A program made the position numbers and the translations under genes. Shown piece by piece: positions 47,427-59,514 of a DNA stretch of 64,000 nt (position 1 is the stretch's first letter; the number at the start of each line of letters is the position of its first letter). The DNA comes from an uncultured Paraglaciecola sp. (lineage in GTDB: Bacteria > Pseudomonadota > Gammaproteobacteria > Enterobacterales > Alteromonadaceae): the NCBI GenBank assembly GCA_947498355.1, contig CANMKA010000007.1, forward strand, positions 85,049-149,048, given 5' to 3'. The notes beneath the pieces are model-generated. The model saw only the letters and a program-made list of their open reading frames with translations, did not search any database and had not been told where the DNA came from.

Positions 47427-50400
47427 TTAACCTAAGTTTACCCGTGCATTCCTGAACATACGCATCCAAGGGCCGTCTTCATGCCAATCATCAGGATGCC
47501 ACGAATTAGCTACTGTTCTAAAGACACGCTCAGGGTGAGGCATCATAATAGTCGCTCGCCCATCTTTACTGGTAAGCCCAGCAATTCCAAGGGGAGAACC
47601 ATTAGGATTAGATGGGTACTGTTGAGTAACTTTCCCATAGTTATCGGTATATTGTAATGCCACTGCACTTTGCTCTAAGGCTAATTCTGCTCCGTTAGAG
47701 GTAGAAAATTCAGCACGGCCCTCACCGTGAGACACGGCAATCGGCATACGCGAACCTTGCATACCTTGGAAAAATACAGACTTAGACTCTTTAACTTCTA
47801 GCATAGAAACCCTAGCTTCAAAACGCTCAGAGCGGTTAGTAACAAAGTGTGGCCATAAATCTGCACCCGGAATCAGAGATTTTAAGTTAGACATCATCTG
47901 ACAACCGTTGCACACGCCTAAAGAGAAGGTTCCATCTCGCTCGAAGAAACGGGCAAACTGATCGCGGGCTTGGGCATTAAATAAAATAGACTTTGCCCAG
48001 CCCTCTCCGGCGCCCAAAACATCGCCATAAGAGAAGCCTCCGCATGCAACTAAACCATTAAACTCCTCTAAGGACTGCTTACCAGACAATATATCACTCA
48101 TGTGTACATCAATTGCAGCAAACCCAGCGCGGTCAAATGCTGCCGCCATCTCAACATGGGAGTTAACACCTTGCTCTCGCAGAATAGCCATTTTAGGCGC
48201 AACACCTTTTGCAATATATGGCGCAGCAACATCTTCTTTGGGATCAAAACTTAAATCGGCATGCAAACCGGGGTCGTTAACATCAGCTTTTGCCGCATAC
48301 TCTTGCTCTGCGCATTCTGGATTGTCACGCAGCTTTTGCATATGGCGAGTAGTCTGCGCCCACATTTGACGATACGCGACGCGAGAGTTTTGCAACACAG
48401 GGGCACCGTCAACACTAAATACAATTTCATCCGTGCTGTTTAACGTGCCTATAGCATGACAAATATCACCTAAACCATGCTCAGATAGAACTTCACGTAC
48501 TCGCAGCTTTTGGTCATTCGCAACTTGTAATACCGCACCCAATTCTTCATTAAACAGTATCGAAATAGGGTCGCCTTGTAAGGCATCTAAACTAATGTGT
48601 AGACCTGTCTTTCCGGCAAATGCCATTTCCACTAAGGTGGCAAACAAACCACCGTCAGAGCGGTCATGGTAAGCCAATATTGCTTTTTCATTTACCAGTT
48701 GTTGCACAGCTAAGAAAAAGCCTTTCAACAACTCCGCAGAATCAAGGTCGGGCGCTTCGTTTCCTAACTGCTGGTAAACTTGGGCTAAACATGATGCACC
48801 TAAACGATTTTTACCTTGGCCTAAATCAATAAGCAGCAACTCTGAATCTTGAACTTGGGTGTTGAGTTCAGGCGTTAACGTTTTACGAATATCTTGTACT
48901 GCGCCAAACGCTGTGATCACCAATGACAAGGGAGATGTCACGGCTTTTTCTTCGTTATTGTCTTGCCAAGTGGTTTTCATAGACATCGAGTCTTTGCCCA
49001 CTGGGATCGTAATATCCAGCGCAGGACACAACTCTTCGCCCACAGCTTTTACTGCTTCATACAAGCCTGCATCTTCGCCTGGGTGACCTGCCGCTGACAT
49101 CCAGTTTGCAGACAAATTAATTCGCTTCATATCGCCAATATCTGCTGCTGCAAGGTTAGTTAATGCCTCACCCACAGCCAACCTTGCCGATGCGGCATGA
49201 TTAATTAGTGCAACTGGGGTTCTCTCTCCCATCGCCATAGCTTCACCTTGATAGGTATCAAACGCGGTAGCTGTAACTGCCACATCAGCAACAGGCACTT
49301 GCCAAGGCCCAACCATTTGATCGCGGCAAACCAAACCCGTTACCGAGCGATCGCCTATCGTAATTAGGAAGGTTTTTTCGGCGACAGTTGGCAAACTCAA
49401 AATACGCTCAGCCGCTTCACCAAGCTGTATTTTACTCGTGTCGATGGCTGGTGTTTCTAATGTTAGGGACGTAACGTCTTTGTGCATTTTAGGGGTTTTA
49501 CCAAGCAATACATCCAGCGGCATATCTATAGGCAAGTTATCAAAATGCTCGTCACTTAAGGTCAAATGTTGTTCTTCGGTAGCTTCACCTACTACCGCAA
49601 ACGGGGCACGTTCACGCTTACAAATTTCGGTAAATAAAGCTAGGTTTTCAGGCGCAACCGACATCACGTAACGCTCTTGTGATTCGTTACACCATACCTC
49701 TAGTGGTGTCATTCCCGGCTCATCGTTAGCAACGTTGCGCAGCTCAAACTTCCCGCCACGCCCACCATCACTAACCAGCTCAGGGAAAGCATTAGACAAA
49801 CCACCCGCACCCACATCGTGAATAAATTGAATTGGATTGTCTTCACCTAGTTGCCAACACTTATCAATAACTTCTTGGCAACGGCGTTCCATCTCAGGGT
49901 TTCCACGCTGTACAGAGGCGAAGTCTAAATCTTCGTTGGACTGTCCTGAGGCCATGGATGAGGCAGCTCCACCACCTAAGCCTATGTTCATAGCAGGACC
50001 ACCTAAAGCGATTAACTTAGCGCCAACTGTGATCTCACCTTTTTGCGTGTGTTGTTTACGAATATTACCCAAGCCACCGGCGAGCATTATGGGCTTGTGG
50101 TATCCCCTAACCTCTTGGCCATTGAAACTTTTTACGTTTTGCTCGTAAGTACGGAAATACCCTAAAATACTAGGGCGGCCAAATTCGTTATTAAATGCGG
50201 CACCGCCCAGAGGACCGTCGATCATAATATCGTAGGCGTTGACGATTCTCGCAGGCTTACCATAATCGGCTTCCCAAGGTTGAGCAAACCCTGGAATACG
50301 TAAATTCGATACCGAAAAACCCACTAACCCTGCTTTTGGTTTTGACCCACGGCCTGTTGCGCCTTCGTCTCGGATTTCTCCGCCCGAACCTGTTGCTGCA

Positions 50401-51317
50401 CCAGAAAACGGTGAAATCGCCGTTGGATGATTATGCGTCTCAACTTTCATCAAGATATCAATATCTTCATGATGATAAGTGTATTGATTGCTCTCAGGAG
50501 ACGGGAAGAAACGCCCAGCAAAAGACCCTTCCATAACTGCCGCATTGTCTTTATAAGCAGAATGAACATTTTCACCACACTGCTCATAAGTATTTTTAAT
50601 CATTTTAAACAATGATTTAGGCTGTTGTTCGCCATCAATTGTCCAATCAGCATTAAAGATTTTATGACGACAATGTTCAGAATTGGCTTGGGCAAACATG
50701 TATAATTCAACATCGTTTGGGTTACGCCCCATACGCAAGAAATTATCATATAGATAGTCAACTTCATCACTGGCCAAGGCTAATCCTAACGCGACATTTG
50801 CTTTTTCTAGCGCTTCCTTACCTTGAGATAAGATATCTACCGAGGTTAACTCAGCCGGCTGTCCTTCGACAAACAATTGCGCTGCTTGTGCGGGTTCTGC
50901 CAACACGACTTCGGTCATTCTGTCATGCAAAACGGCTTTTACGCTACTGAGTTGCGCTTCGGTTAACTCTGGAGCTTGTAAATAATATGCAATCCCCCGC
51001 TCCAATCGCTTAACCGACTCTAAACCACAATTATGCGCAATATCAGTCGATTTTGATGACCAAGGTGAAATTGTACCCGGCCTTGGCGTAACTAAAAGCA
51101 ACAAACCTTCAGCATCATGCTCAGTAATAGTTGGGCCGTAAGTTAACAGCTTGTCTAACACTTGCTGTTGTTCACTCGAAAGCGAACCGTCAACATCCGC
51201 AAAATGCATATATTCTGCGTAAATGTCAGTAATAGGAAGCCCTAATTCAGCAAACTGAGACAGGCATTTTTTAACTCTAAAGTCGGATAAAGCAGGCGTA
51301 CCGCGAAGCACTAACAT
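47427..51317 (-). CDS. purL: Phosphoribosylformylglycinamidine synthase (single-chain)
   Basis: PurL converts FGAR to FGAM with ATP and glutamine in purine synthesis. The 1296-residue single-chain enzyme has the N-terminal PurS-like domain, a linker, two AIRS-related FGAM-synthase domains (with [14 protein letters not shown] and GGLGNIRK) and a C-terminal glutaminase domain with GVCNGCQ and [10 protein letters not shown]. The ATG at 51317 gives the enterobacterial length and has AAGGTGA upstream; a start at 51371 is longer. The order purL, mltF (divergent), tadA is as in E. coli. Confidence 0.97.
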   Translation of the reverse strand: MLVLRGTPALSDFRVKKCLSQFAELGLPITDIYAEYMHFADVDGSLSSEQQQVLDKLLTYGPTITEHDAEGLLLLVTPRPGTISPWSSKSTDIAHNCGLESVKRLERGIAYYLQAPELTEAQLSSVKAVLHDRMTEVVLAEPAQAAQLFVEGQPAELTSVDILSQGKEALEKANVALGLALASDEVDYLYDNFLRMGRNPNDVELYMFAQANSEHCRHKIFNADWTIDGEQQPKSLFKMIKNTYEQCGENVHSAYKDNAAVMEGSFAGRFFPSPESNQYTYHHEDIDILMKVETHNHPTAISPFSGAATGSGGEIRDEGATGRGSKPKAGLVGFSVSNLRIPGFAQPWEADYGKPARIVNAYDIMIDGPLGGAAFNNEFGRPSILGYFRTYEQNVKSFNGQEVRGYHKPIMLAGGLGNIRKQHTQKGEITVGAKLIALGGPAMNIGLGGGAASSMASGQSNEDLDFASVQRGNPEMERRCQEVIDKCWQLGEDNPIQFIHDVGAGGLSNAFPELVSDGGRGGKFELRNVANDEPGMTPLEVWCNESQERYVMSVAPENLALFTEICKRERAPFAVVGEATEEQHLTLSDEHFDNLPIDMPLDVLLGKTPKMHKDVTSLTLETPAIDTSKIQLGEAAERILSLPTVAEKTFLITIGDRSVTGLVCRDQMVGPWQVPVADVAVTATAFDTYQGEAMAMGERTPVALINHAASARLAVGEALTNLAAADIGDMKRINLSANWMSAAGHPGEDAGLYEAVKAVGEELCPALDITIPVGKDSMSMKTTWQDNNEEKAVTSPLSLVITAFGAVQDIRKTLTPELNTQVQDSELLLIDLGQGKNRLGASCLAQVYQQLGNEAPDLDSAELLKGFFLAVQQLVNEKAILAYHDRSDGGLFATLVEMAFAGKTGLHISLDALQGDPISILFNEELGAVLQVANDQKLRVREVLSEHGLGDICHAIGTLNSTDEIVFSVDGAPVLQNSRVAYRQMWAQTTRHMQKLRDNPECAEQEYAAKADVNDPGLHADLSFDPKEDVAAPYIAKGVAPKMAILREQGVNSHVEMAAAFDRAGFAAIDVHMSDILSGKQSLEEFNGLVACGGFSYGDVLGAGEGWAKSILFNAQARDQFARFFERDGTFSLGVCNGCQMMSNLKSLIPGADLWPHFVTNRSERFEARVSMLEVKESKSVFFQGMQGSRMPIAVSHGEGRAEFSTSNGAELALEQSAVALQYTDNYGKVTQQYPSNPNGSPLGIAGLTSKDGRATIMMPHPERVFRTVANSWHPDDWHEDGPWMRMFRNARVNLG

Positions 51318-51546
51318 TATGTCATCACCTTGTAGCGGAGTTCGTCGCAAGCGAATTGCATAACGAATCAATTAATGAGGAAAATTTCAGCGCGGAATTA
51401 TAGGGTAAATTCATCCCATTGATAAGTCGCGTAAGCGATTAATCTTGGTTTTCTTTTGGTATTCACCACGAATAACAAGCCGATATGACAGAACTAAACT
51501 AATCTGGTAATTTTGTACGCATTAATGCATCTAAGTCATCCATAAA

Positions 51547-52971
51547 GTGAAAGAGCCAATTATATTGAAAGTCCTTAGGGCCAAACACAAATTACACCTG
51601 AGTATCCTCCTAACCATTGGGGTACTCTTGGGATGTAATGATGACAGAACACCCTCTAGCCTCTCAGAAATCATAGACGCAGGCGTATTAAAAGTCGGAA
51701 CTAACTATGGCATAACTACTTATCACTATGGTTCTTCAGGCCCTGAGGGCTTTGAGTATGAACTAGCTCAAGGTTTTGCTAGTTACCTAGGGGTCAGTTT
51801 AGAAGTCTTTCCTTATTACAATTTAAGTGACCTATTCCCTCGCTTGCAAGATCAACATTTTGACTTAATTGCCGCCAATGTAACTGTTAGTGAACAGCGT
51901 AAACAAAGCCTTAAATTTGGGCCGTCATACCAGCAAACTAGTCAAAAACTGATGTTTAAACAGGGTAAAGAATGGCCAAAAAAGATTGAAGATTTGAACG
52001 GTAGCATTATGGTGGTTGATGATAGTCATCAGCACCAAGCACTGCTTAATTTAGACCAAAAATACGCCAACTTAGTCTGGCAAGCGACTAACGAAAAAGA
52101 CGTCGAAGAGCTACTGGAAATGGTATTGAACGAAGAGCTAGATTTCACTCTAGCCGATTCGAATATCTTAGCCTTGATGCGCCGCAGACATCCAGAATTA
52201 GCCATAGGCTTTTCTGTTGGACAAAAGCAAGACATTGCTTGGGCAGTCGACATTAACCAAGACGACTCACTACTTGCCGCCCTAATCGAATACTTTGGGG
52301 TGATTCGGCAAAACGGCACACTTAAAGCACTAGAAGATAAGTACTTTGGTCATGTTCGTCAGTTCAATTATGTGGATACTCGCGAATTTATTCGTGCTGC
52401 CAAGACAGTATTGCCCCAATTTAAAGAATGGTTCATACAATATGCTGGCGACCTAGACTGGCGACTCATTGCAGCCATGAGTTATCAAGAAAGTCACTGG
52501 AAACCCAACGCTCGCTCGGTTACAGGCGTACGCGGAATGATGATGCTGACCTTAGGTACAGCGCGAGATCTCGGAATAAAATCACGCTTAGATCCCGAAC
52601 AAAGTATTAAAGGCGGAGCCAAATATTTAGCCCAAATATTACGCAGAATACCCGCTCGCATTCAAGAGCCAGACAAAACTTGGTTTGCGCTTGCTGCATA
52701 CAACGTCGGACTTGGCCATTTAGAAGATGCGCGGGTGCTAACTGAACGTCAGGGGGGAAACCCTGATATGTGGGTCGATGTTAAAAGTAGATTGCTGCAA
52801 CTAAGGCAGAAGAAATATTATAAAACAACAAAATATGGCTATGCTCGTGGACATGAAGCGGTCGCCTATGTTGATAACATTCGTCGTTACTACGATAGCT
52901 TAGTTTGGTTAGATGAAAACCCATCTGAACTACTCGAGCAAGAATTCAAAGCCCCCAACTCTGCACAATAA
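51547..52971 (+). CDS. mltF: Membrane-bound lytic murein transglycosylase F
   Basis: MltF cleaves peptidoglycan to anhydro-muropeptides from the outer membrane. The 474-residue protein has a lipoprotein signal (LLGC, C30), an N-terminal ABC-binding-protein-like domain (about 45-270) and a lytic transglycosylase domain with catalytic E315 in MSYQESHW. The start is a GTG at 51547, with no strong ribosome-binding site; a TTG at 51565 is an alternative. The position between purL and tadA matches other gammaproteobacteria. Confidence 0.92.
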   Translation: MKEPIILKVLRAKHKLHLSILLTIGVLLGCNDDRTPSSLSEIIDAGVLKVGTNYGITTYHYGSSGPEGFEYELAQGFASYLGVSLEVFPYYNLSDLFPRLQDQHFDLIAANVTVSEQRKQSLKFGPSYQQTSQKLMFKQGKEWPKKIEDLNGSIMVVDDSHQHQALLNLDQKYANLVWQATNEKDVEELLEMVLNEELDFTLADSNILALMRRRHPELAIGFSVGQKQDIAWAVDINQDDSLLAALIEYFGVIRQNGTLKALEDKYFGHVRQFNYVDTREFIRAAKTVLPQFKEWFIQYAGDLDWRLIAAMSYQESHWKPNARSVTGVRGMMMLTLGTARDLGIKSRLDPEQSIKGGAKYLAQILRRIPARIQEPDKTWFALAAYNVGLGHLEDARVLTERQGGNPDMWVDVKSRLLQLRQKKYYKTTKYGYARGHEAVAYVDNIRRYYDSLVWLDENPSELLEQEFKAPNSAQ

Positions 52972-52998
52972 CCCAGAGAAAACCGGATTTTAGGTGAT

Positions 52999-53023
52999 AA
53001 AACGCCAGAATATAGCGTTTTTT
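52999..53023 (+). terminator. Probable terminator after mltF
   Basis: A 7-base-arm hairpin AAAACGC / GCGTTTT with a T-run lies 27 bp after the mltF stop. The stem is short, so the call is moderate. Confidence 0.55.
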
Positions 53024-53163
53024 AGGCCGGTGTCACATTGTGGTAACAAAACCACTTTAGCTTGAATATAGTCAACTCTGGGTAATAAATAAGACTAAGC
53101 AGGGTGAAACTTTATAGACAAAAGCAGGTCTATGTAAAAGCATTAACTTATCGAGGAAAATAA

Positions 53164-53316
53164 ATGAAACGAAATAACAATTTTTCTGCTAGGCGCAACC
53201 TAAGCAGCAACAGTAAACGACGACAGCTTCTTAAGCGAGTTCATCAAAAAGTCATTGCCAGACGACAACAGTTCCAAGTAACAGAAATGGCAGAAGACTA
53301 TGCAAAAGCTTGTTAA
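53164..53316 (+). CDS. Small basic protein (50 residues), unknown
   Basis: A short ORF begins MKRNNNFSARRNLSSNSKRR and is rich in Arg, Lys and Gln (a basic helix QLLKRVHQKVIARRQQFQ) before a small acidic end. GAGGA lies a few bases before the ATG, and the stop abuts the end of the convergent tadA. The high positive charge suggests RNA or DNA binding, but no family is recognised. The location between mltF and tadA may be worth checking for conservation. Confidence 0.65.
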   Translation: MKRNNNFSARRNLSSNSKRRQLLKRVHQKVIARRQQFQVTEMAEDYAKAC

Positions 53317-53820
53317 TTAGCCTTCAAGCTTTTGCTTTTTCAAGCGCTTTTTCTCTTCTCTTCTTGCTTTAAAAAATTCAGACAGTCGACTCGAGCATAA
53401 CTCCCCTAACACGCCACCACTTACGTCAATCTGATGATTAAGGTGAGCATGTTGCAAAATATTCATTACACTGCCTGCTGCACCAGTTTTTAAGTCTGTT
53501 GCACCGTATACAACCCGCGAAATGCGACTATGTACCAATAATCCTGCACACATAGAGCATGGCTCAAGGGTAACGTACAAAGTGCTATCAATAATTCGAT
53601 AGTTTTGTTGATTTTGGCCAGCTTGACGCACCGCAAGCATTTCTGCGTGAGCCGAAGGATCATGCAAAGCAATCGACTGGTTCCAACCTTCGCCAATTAC
53701 CTTGCCTTCTTTGACAATGACGGCGCCAACAGGAATTTCCCCCATAGAAGCGGCTTTATCTGCCAACTCTAAGGCGTACATCATCCACTTTTCATCTTGT
53801 TGCATCAGAGGGTTATCCAT
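53317..53820 (-). CDS. tadA: tRNA-specific adenosine deaminase
   Basis: TadA deaminates A34 of tRNA-Arg(ACG) to inosine. The 167-residue protein has the zinc motifs H58-A-E60 (DPSAHAEM) and PCSMC (C88, C91). The ATG at 53820 gives the E. coli length and a GGTG upstream; an ATG at 53832 adds four residues. Its C terminus has a Lys/Arg-rich tail. Neighbourhood is as in E. coli apart from the inserted small ORF. Confidence 0.95.
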   Translation of the reverse strand: MDNPLMQQDEKWMMYALELADKAASMGEIPVGAVIVKEGKVIGEGWNQSIALHDPSAHAEMLAVRQAGQNQQNYRIIDSTLYVTLEPCSMCAGLLVHSRISRVVYGATDLKTGAAGSVMNILQHAHLNHQIDVSGGVLGELCSSRLSEFFKARREEKKRLKKQKLEG

Positions 53821-53900
53821 CAAATACACCATTCGTTAGAATAAATACTAGACTCGGCACTCTCTGACTAATGTTCATTCTGCTTTAAACCGTAACTGAT

Positions 53901-55022
53901 TTATTGCTGACGTAAGAATGGTGCAGCGTACATAGCCAGTAACTTAGTTTGTTCAGGCTGACTTAAGTACTGTAAGCGAGACGTTAAATAATCGTAGGTT
54001 TTCGGATTTTTCTCAAACACACTTTGGCTATCACTATTTGGCGTTAGCATTGCAGCGGCAACTGCCCCCGTTGAAAAAGGCTTATAGCCCGAAAGTACCT
54101 GTTGATCTATTTGCTCGGCAACATCTTTGGCGTTTTCATATTGACCTTGTAGTTGTTCACCAAAATGAATGTGCACTCGACCTTTTTGGCCTGTTATACC
54201 ATTGATAATACTGCGCATGTCTTCGTTGTCGGGTTTATCGTAGCTGCCTTCTTGCTCGAGCTGTCTTAACTCTCTGGCTTTACTTACATCACAGGGGTCG
54301 AATTCATACGAAATAGACACAGGTACAATACGTAACTGATTGACATAGTCAGCAAATTCAGTGGTTTTAGGCTTGTTTAAGCACAACATAGAAACGATAG
54401 CAGGATTCGTTAAATCATTACCATCTTTGGCCCGCCCTTCCTTTTGTGCAATCCAAATATGCTGAGCGTCGTGATTAAGGGTGTGATTGATATACTCACT
54501 CAATAACTTAGCAGCTTTGAGCTTTTCTCGTCTATCGGTAGCAGAGCGTTTTACAATGAAACATTTATTTAAACGAATGATATCTGCCACCCATTCGTTG
54601 TGCAGTAAGTTATCACCCACAGCAATTCTTACTGTATCTTGCTGATTGATGTGCAACGCCCAATTTACAAAAGCAGGATCAAGGGCTATGTCTCTATGAT
54701 TACTGACAAATAAACACGCTTTCGATAAATCTAGCTTGTCTATGCCTGTAATCGTTAACGACTCAGTCGTCGTTTTAATCATACGTTCGATGTAAGGCTC
54801 AACTAAACGCTGAAAATCGCGCAAATTTGCGATGCCTCTTTTTTTATGCAAAATATACCGGCGGGTAGCGATTTTGAGTAACGGGTACAGGTATTTGGGC
54901 CACGCCGCAAATCTAAATGCCACTATGCTGTCGATAAACTCTTGGTTATTCGACAAATTAGTTAATACTGAAGGCAATTCAGCATCATCAAAAGGACGGA
55001 TAGAATCAAACTTGCTAGACAT
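53901..55022 (-). CDS. Phospholipid/glycerol acyltransferase (PlsC-like)
   Basis: The 373-residue protein has the acyltransferase block I NHRDIALD (HX4D) and a later EGRAKDG block in IAQKEGRAKDG. It is longer than PlsC and resembles the large 1-acyl-sn-glycerol-3-phosphate acyltransferase-like proteins of gammaproteobacteria. Membrane association is plausible but there is no clear transmembrane helix. It lies after yaeQ on the same strand. Substrate not established. Confidence 0.8.
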   Translation of the reverse strand: MSSKFDSIRPFDDAELPSVLTNLSNNQEFIDSIVAFRFAAWPKYLYPLLKIATRRYILHKKRGIANLRDFQRLVEPYIERMIKTTTESLTITGIDKLDLSKACLFVSNHRDIALDPAFVNWALHINQQDTVRIAVGDNLLHNEWVADIIRLNKCFIVKRSATDRREKLKAAKLLSEYINHTLNHDAQHIWIAQKEGRAKDGNDLTNPAIVSMLCLNKPKTTEFADYVNQLRIVPVSISYEFDPCDVSKARELRQLEQEGSYDKPDNEDMRSIINGITGQKGRVHIHFGEQLQGQYENAKDVAEQIDQQVLSGYKPFSTGAVAAAMLTPNSDSQSVFEKNPKTYDYLTSRLQYLSQPEQTKLLAMYAAPFLRQQ

Positions 55023-55138
55023 GGACACAGATACTTAGTAATTCAGGGCGCGTATTGTGCCGATAAATCCGAATAACGGCAAACGCTTTAATAAAGGTCG
55101 GCTCAGTTTACACTCACACACAAGCTATTAAGCGATAA

Positions 55139-55690
55139 TTACTTGGCTTCTTGCAAACATTGCCAATTCACTTCTCGCTGATTTTCTTCGCCTGCAATAA
55201 ATGCAGCATCACCGCTAATACAGACAGATAAAGTAACAGTGCGGTCAAGTAAAGCGGTAACCCCTTGAATATCAGCCCAATTAAATTGCAATACCTGTAA
55301 ATTTAACCCCGAAAGCTTAGCTTGTGATTGTTGCCACCATACGTCAGCTTTTGAATTAAAGCAGTACACCAAGGTCTGCTTTGCCTGTCGGGTGGCTTTT
55401 TTCATTCGCTCATAAGACGGCTCGCCAACATCTAGCCAGAGTTGGATTTGCTCGTCTAAGCTTTTTATCCAAATATCAGGCTCGTCTACCGAGCTCAAGC
55501 CTTTAGTAAACACCATACGCCCATCGCTATCCTGGTGGGCATGAATACAAAAAGCCAAAACGCGGGCCATCATACGCTCTAGGGTTTCAGATGGATGCTT
55601 GGCTACAGTTAAATTAATATTGGTATAAAAGTCGTGGTTAAGATCAGATAAAGAAAGTGCAAATTTATAGATAGTTGGCTTTAAAGCCAT
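55139..55690 (-). CDS. yaeQ: YaeQ family protein
   Basis: The 183-residue protein matches the YaeQ family in length and in segments such as MALKPTIYKFALSLSDLNHDFY, HPSETLERMMARVLAFC and EPSYERMKKATRQA. YaeQ has a PD-(D/E)XK nuclease-like fold, but its cellular role is not settled. It lies in a minus-strand run with a GNAT gene before it and an acyltransferase after it. Confidence 0.88.
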   Translation of the reverse strand: MALKPTIYKFALSLSDLNHDFYTNINLTVAKHPSETLERMMARVLAFCIHAHQDSDGRMVFTKGLSSVDEPDIWIKSLDEQIQLWLDVGEPSYERMKKATRQAKQTLVYCFNSKADVWWQQSQAKLSGLNLQVLQFNWADIQGVTALLDRTVTLSVCISGDAAFIAGEENQREVNWQCLQEAK

Positions 55691-55729
55691 AATAGTATCC
55701 CAGTGGTGAAGCCCTAATGTGCAGCCTAA

Positions 55730-56197
55730 TTACACAGAAAGCTTTAAAGATAATTTGGATGGTTCAAAACCCATTTTTGTGTAGGCGCGAATAGCTGGTG
55801 TGTTGTCTGTGTAGGCCTCTAGATAAAAGTCAGACAATCCACGCTTTTTACCCCAGTTCACTAGGTAATCTATCACTAAGCGATTTAGGCCTTGTCCTCT
55901 GAATTCTTCAACAACATACATAAAGCCGAGATAACCATGGTGACTGTGTTCAAAATGAGATTTGGATTGACGAGTTTGAATGAACCCAGAACACACCAAT
56001 TGGCCCGAGTGTTCACCTACTACTACTTCAGAATCAACATTTTGGATAATATCCGCCAGATCGTAATAATTGACGTCTGTTTTTTTGATGCTTTTGTTAA
56101 ACGGCCGCTCAGCATCAATTATGCCCTGCTCAAATGTTTGCAAAGAGAGCAAATCGTCTAAGTTTGCACAGCGTAATACAACATCTTTTATCGCCAT
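55730..56197 (-). CDS. GNAT family N-acetyltransferase
   Basis: The 155-residue protein has the GNAT fold: acetyl-CoA-binding segment MYVVEEFRGQGLNRLVIDYL (with the RGQGL-type P-loop) and C-terminal YTDNTPAIRAYTKMGFEP. A strong ribosome-binding site (AGGAGGAGAG) directly precedes the ATG at 56197, which decides the start over 56227. The substrate is unknown. Confidence 0.85.
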   Translation of the reverse strand: MAIKDVVLRCANLDDLLSLQTFEQGIIDAERPFNKSIKKTDVNYYDLADIIQNVDSEVVVGEHSGQLVCSGFIQTRQSKSHFEHSHHGYLGFMYVVEEFRGQGLNRLVIDYLVNWGKKRGLSDFYLEAYTDNTPAIRAYTKMGFEPSKLSLKLSV

Positions 56198-56323
56198 CTC
56201 TCCTCCTGAGTTATGAAAACCATTCAAGCTTGTTAAGTATTAAGCCAATCATTCAGGTCGTCTCTTACGAATTTTTTTGATAAAAAACCAACCTAAATGA
56301 TTATGCTCTGGTGAATCAGTCTA

Positions 56324-57901
56324 TTATTCCCACTCAATGGTTGCTGGAGGCTTGCCCGATACGTCGTACACAACACGAGAAATTCCATCAATTTCGTTGA
56401 TAATACGATTTGAGACCTTGCCTAAGAAATCATAAGGTAAATGCGCCCAATGTGCCGTCATAAAGTCAATGGTTTCGACTGCTCGCAAAGATACAACCCA
56501 GTCATATTTTCTCGCATCACCCATCACACCCACCGACTTCACAGGTAAAAATACCGTGAAGGCCTGACTCACTTTATGGTACAAATCTGCCGCATGTAGC
56601 TCTTCAATAAAAATAGCATCTGCTAATCGAAGTAAGTCACAGTACTCTTTTTTGACCTCACCTAGCACTCGCACACCTAAGCCTGGGCCCGGGAAAGGGT
56701 GGCGATATAACATGTCGTAAGGTAAGCCGAGTTCTAATCCAATTTTACGCACTTCGTCTTTAAACAATTCACGCAATGGCTCAACTAAGCCCATTTTCAT
56801 GTCTTCTGGTAAGCCACCTACATTGTGATGAGACTTAATAACATGAGCTTTGCCCGTCGCCGATGCAGCTGACTCAATCACATCTGGATAAATGGTCCCT
56901 TGTGCCAACCATTTTGCATCAACCAGCTTTCTCGACTCTTCGTCAAATACTTCAACAAACACTCGCCCAATAATTTTACGTTTAGCTTCTGGGTCAGCTT
57001 CTCCCGCCATGGCTTTTAGGAAACGGTCTTCGGCTTCGATTTTGCGAATATTTAGGCCAAAATGGTCACCGAACATGTCCATCACTTGTTGGCCTTCGTT
57101 AAGTCGTAACAGACCATTATCAACGAATACACAGGTAAGGTTCTTGCCTATAGCACGGTGCAACAACATAGCGACTACAGACGAGTCAACGCCGCCAGAT
57201 AAGCCCAAAATCACTTGGTCATCACCTATCTGCTTTTTCATTTTTTCAACGGCATCTTCAATAATTGCCGCAGGTGTCCAAAGCTTTTCACAACCACAAA
57301 TATCAAGGGCAAAATGCGATAAAATTCGCTCGCCTTGACGGGTATGGGTGACCTCTGGGTGGAATTGCACACCGTAGAATTTCTTTTCTTCATTGGCAAA
57401 CGCTGCAAACGGGCAACTATCGGTTTTTGCTGTTGTCACGAAGCCTTCAGGTGCTGCACTGACTTTATCGCCATGACTCATCCAAACGTCAAGTAAAGCG
57501 TTGCCGTTACCACCAACATGATCTTCAATATTGCTAAACAGAGCCATATCGTTAATCACTTCTACTTGAGCGTAACCAAATTCTTTCAAATTTGAACTTT
57601 GAACTTTCCCGCCTAATTGCTCGGCCATAGTTTGCATACCGTAACAAATCCCCAAAACAGGGACGCCAGCATCAAACACATATTGAGGTGCTCGAGGAGA
57701 GTTGTCGGCATGCACAGACTCAGGTCCACCTGATAAGATAATTCCATTAGGATTGAATTCACGAATTTGAGCTTCGCTTACATCCCAAGCCCATAACTCA
57801 CAGTAAACGCCAATTTCACGGATACGTCTGGCTATTAATTGTGTGTATTGCGACCCAAAATCTAGGATCAAAATACGTTGGTCATGAATATCTTTACTCA
57901 T
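56324..57901 (-). CDS. guaA: GMP synthase (glutamine-hydrolysing)
   Basis: GuaA aminates XMP to GMP. The 525-residue protein has an N-terminal glutaminase domain (GICYGMQ with the nucleophile Cys; QFHPEVTHT with His/Glu), the ATP-pyrophosphatase domain with [10 protein letters not shown] and a C-terminal dimerisation domain. The ATG at 57901 gives the E. coli length, with AAGAG upstream; the longer frame to 57964 is not used. It follows guaB as second gene of the operon. Confidence 0.97.
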   Translation of the reverse strand: MSKDIHDQRILILDFGSQYTQLIARRIREIGVYCELWAWDVSEAQIREFNPNGIILSGGPESVHADNSPRAPQYVFDAGVPVLGICYGMQTMAEQLGGKVQSSNLKEFGYAQVEVINDMALFSNIEDHVGGNGNALLDVWMSHGDKVSAAPEGFVTTAKTDSCPFAAFANEEKKFYGVQFHPEVTHTRQGERILSHFALDICGCEKLWTPAAIIEDAVEKMKKQIGDDQVILGLSGGVDSSVVAMLLHRAIGKNLTCVFVDNGLLRLNEGQQVMDMFGDHFGLNIRKIEAEDRFLKAMAGEADPEAKRKIIGRVFVEVFDEESRKLVDAKWLAQGTIYPDVIESAASATGKAHVIKSHHNVGGLPEDMKMGLVEPLRELFKDEVRKIGLELGLPYDMLYRHPFPGPGLGVRVLGEVKKEYCDLLRLADAIFIEELHAADLYHKVSQAFTVFLPVKSVGVMGDARKYDWVVSLRAVETIDFMTAHWAHLPYDFLGKVSNRIINEIDGISRVVYDVSGKPPATIEWE

Positions 57902-58005
57902 CAGGTTTCTCTTTATTAGATAGAAATATAGGGACGTTACACTATGCATAACGCATACATGCATAACGCCCCATAATTATTGGCAGTATTTGATAACGCT
58001 TAGGT

Positions 58006-59475
58006 TTACCCTAAACGGTAGTTTGGTGCTTCTTTGGTGATACTCACATCATGCACATGGGACTCGCCCATACCCGCAGCAGTCACTCTCACAAATTGAG
58101 GTTTAGTGCGCAATACATCTATAGTTTCAGAACCCGTCAAGCCCATTGCCGAGCGTAAGCCGCCCATTTGTTGATGGATGATATTGGCAATTGGCCCTTT
58201 ATAAGCCACTCGGCCTTCAATCCCTTCTGGCACCAGTTTTTCTGCATTTTTACTGTCTTGGAAATAGCGGTCAGACGAACCATTATTTTGATCCATTGCG
58301 CCCAAAGATCCCATACCCCGGTAAGACTTGTAATAACGACCTTGGTATAACTCTACTTCACCCGGCGCTTCTTCGGTCCCTGCTAACATACTACCAACCA
58401 TAACTGAGCTAGCCCCAGCAACTAAGGCTTTAGCTATGTCACCAGAGAAACGAATACCACCATCAGCAATAACGGGAATATCTCTATCTTTTAGCGCTTC
58501 AACGGCATCAGATATTGCGGTAATTTGCGGTACGCCACAACCTGTCACAATACGAGTTGTACAAATTGAACCTGGACCAATTCCAACCTTAACGGCATCT
58601 ACTCCAGCATCAGCAAGGGCTTTTGCGCCTTCGCCGGTTGCCACGTTACCTGCAATTAACTGTACATTGGGGTAATCCCCTCGAACTTTCTTAACGCGAT
58701 CGATTACGCCCTGAGAGTGGCCATGAGAGGTATCAATAAGTAAAACGTCTACGCCAGCTTCGATTAGTAACTTAATTCGCTCATCAGTACCAGCACCAAC
58801 GCTTACCGCAGCTCCCACTCTTAAACGCCCTAACTCATCTTTACAGGCATTAGGCTTACTTTCCGCTTTTTGAAAGTCTTTAACTGTGATCATACCTGTT
58901 AATTTGAACGCATCATCGACTACCAGTATTTTTTCGATACGGTGTTCGTGCATCAAATCGAGTACCTGCTCAGACGGCGCTCCTTCTTTAACTGTTACTA
59001 GATCATCTTTACCCGTCATCACACTAGAGATAGGTTCATCTAGACTGTTTTCGAAACGGAGATCGCGCCCAGTGACTATCCCAATCAGGTTGTTGTCTTC
59101 ATCTACTACAGGAAAACCCGAAAAACCGTGGCGTTGACTTAACGCATTGATTTCACCTATGGTCGCGGTAGGTAAAACGGTAACGGGATCTTTAACCACC
59201 CCACTCTCGTATTTTTTAACTATTCGAACATGTTCTGCTTGCTGTTCAGGCGTCATGTTTTTGTGGATAAAACCAATTCCACCTTCTTGGGCAAGAGCGA
59301 TGGCTAAGCGTGCTTCAGATACTGTATCCATAGCAGCAGAAATAAGGGGGATATTTAAACTAACTCCACGGGTTAATCGTGTTTTTAAGCTAGCGGTATG
59401 AGGGAGGACATTTGAATGGCCCGGAACGAGCAACACATCGTCAAATGTAAGGGCTTCTTTAGCAATCCTTAACAT
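58006..59475 (-). CDS. guaB: IMP dehydrogenase
   Basis: GuaB oxidises IMP to XMP with NAD, the branch step to guanine nucleotides. The 489-residue protein has the catalytic barrel split by two CBS domains (about 93-205) and the catalytic Cys in GSICTTRIV. The flap motif and the monovalent-cation loop are present. guaA follows 104 bp downstream. The promoter region has a GC-rich discriminator (see separate entry). Confidence 0.97.
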   Translation of the reverse strand: MLRIAKEALTFDDVLLVPGHSNVLPHTASLKTRLTRGVSLNIPLISAAMDTVSEARLAIALAQEGGIGFIHKNMTPEQQAEHVRIVKKYESGVVKDPVTVLPTATIGEINALSQRHGFSGFPVVDEDNNLIGIVTGRDLRFENSLDEPISSVMTGKDDLVTVKEGAPSEQVLDLMHEHRIEKILVVDDAFKLTGMITVKDFQKAESKPNACKDELGRLRVGAAVSVGAGTDERIKLLIEAGVDVLLIDTSHGHSQGVIDRVKKVRGDYPNVQLIAGNVATGEGAKALADAGVDAVKVGIGPGSICTTRIVTGCGVPQITAISDAVEALKDRDIPVIADGGIRFSGDIAKALVAGASSVMVGSMLAGTEEAPGEVELYQGRYYKSYRGMGSLGAMDQNNGSSDRYFQDSKNAEKLVPEGIEGRVAYKGPIANIIHQQMGGLRSAMGLTGSETIDVLRTKPQFVRVTAAGMGESHVHDVSITKEAPNYRLG

Positions 59476-59514
59476 GCAATATCACCTTGAAATAGGGGTT
59501 TTAATTGCGGCGCA

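Noticed and set aside
49837..50148. 103-residue plus-strand ORF in purL
   Set aside because: Antisense to purL, which is fully conserved here; no support.
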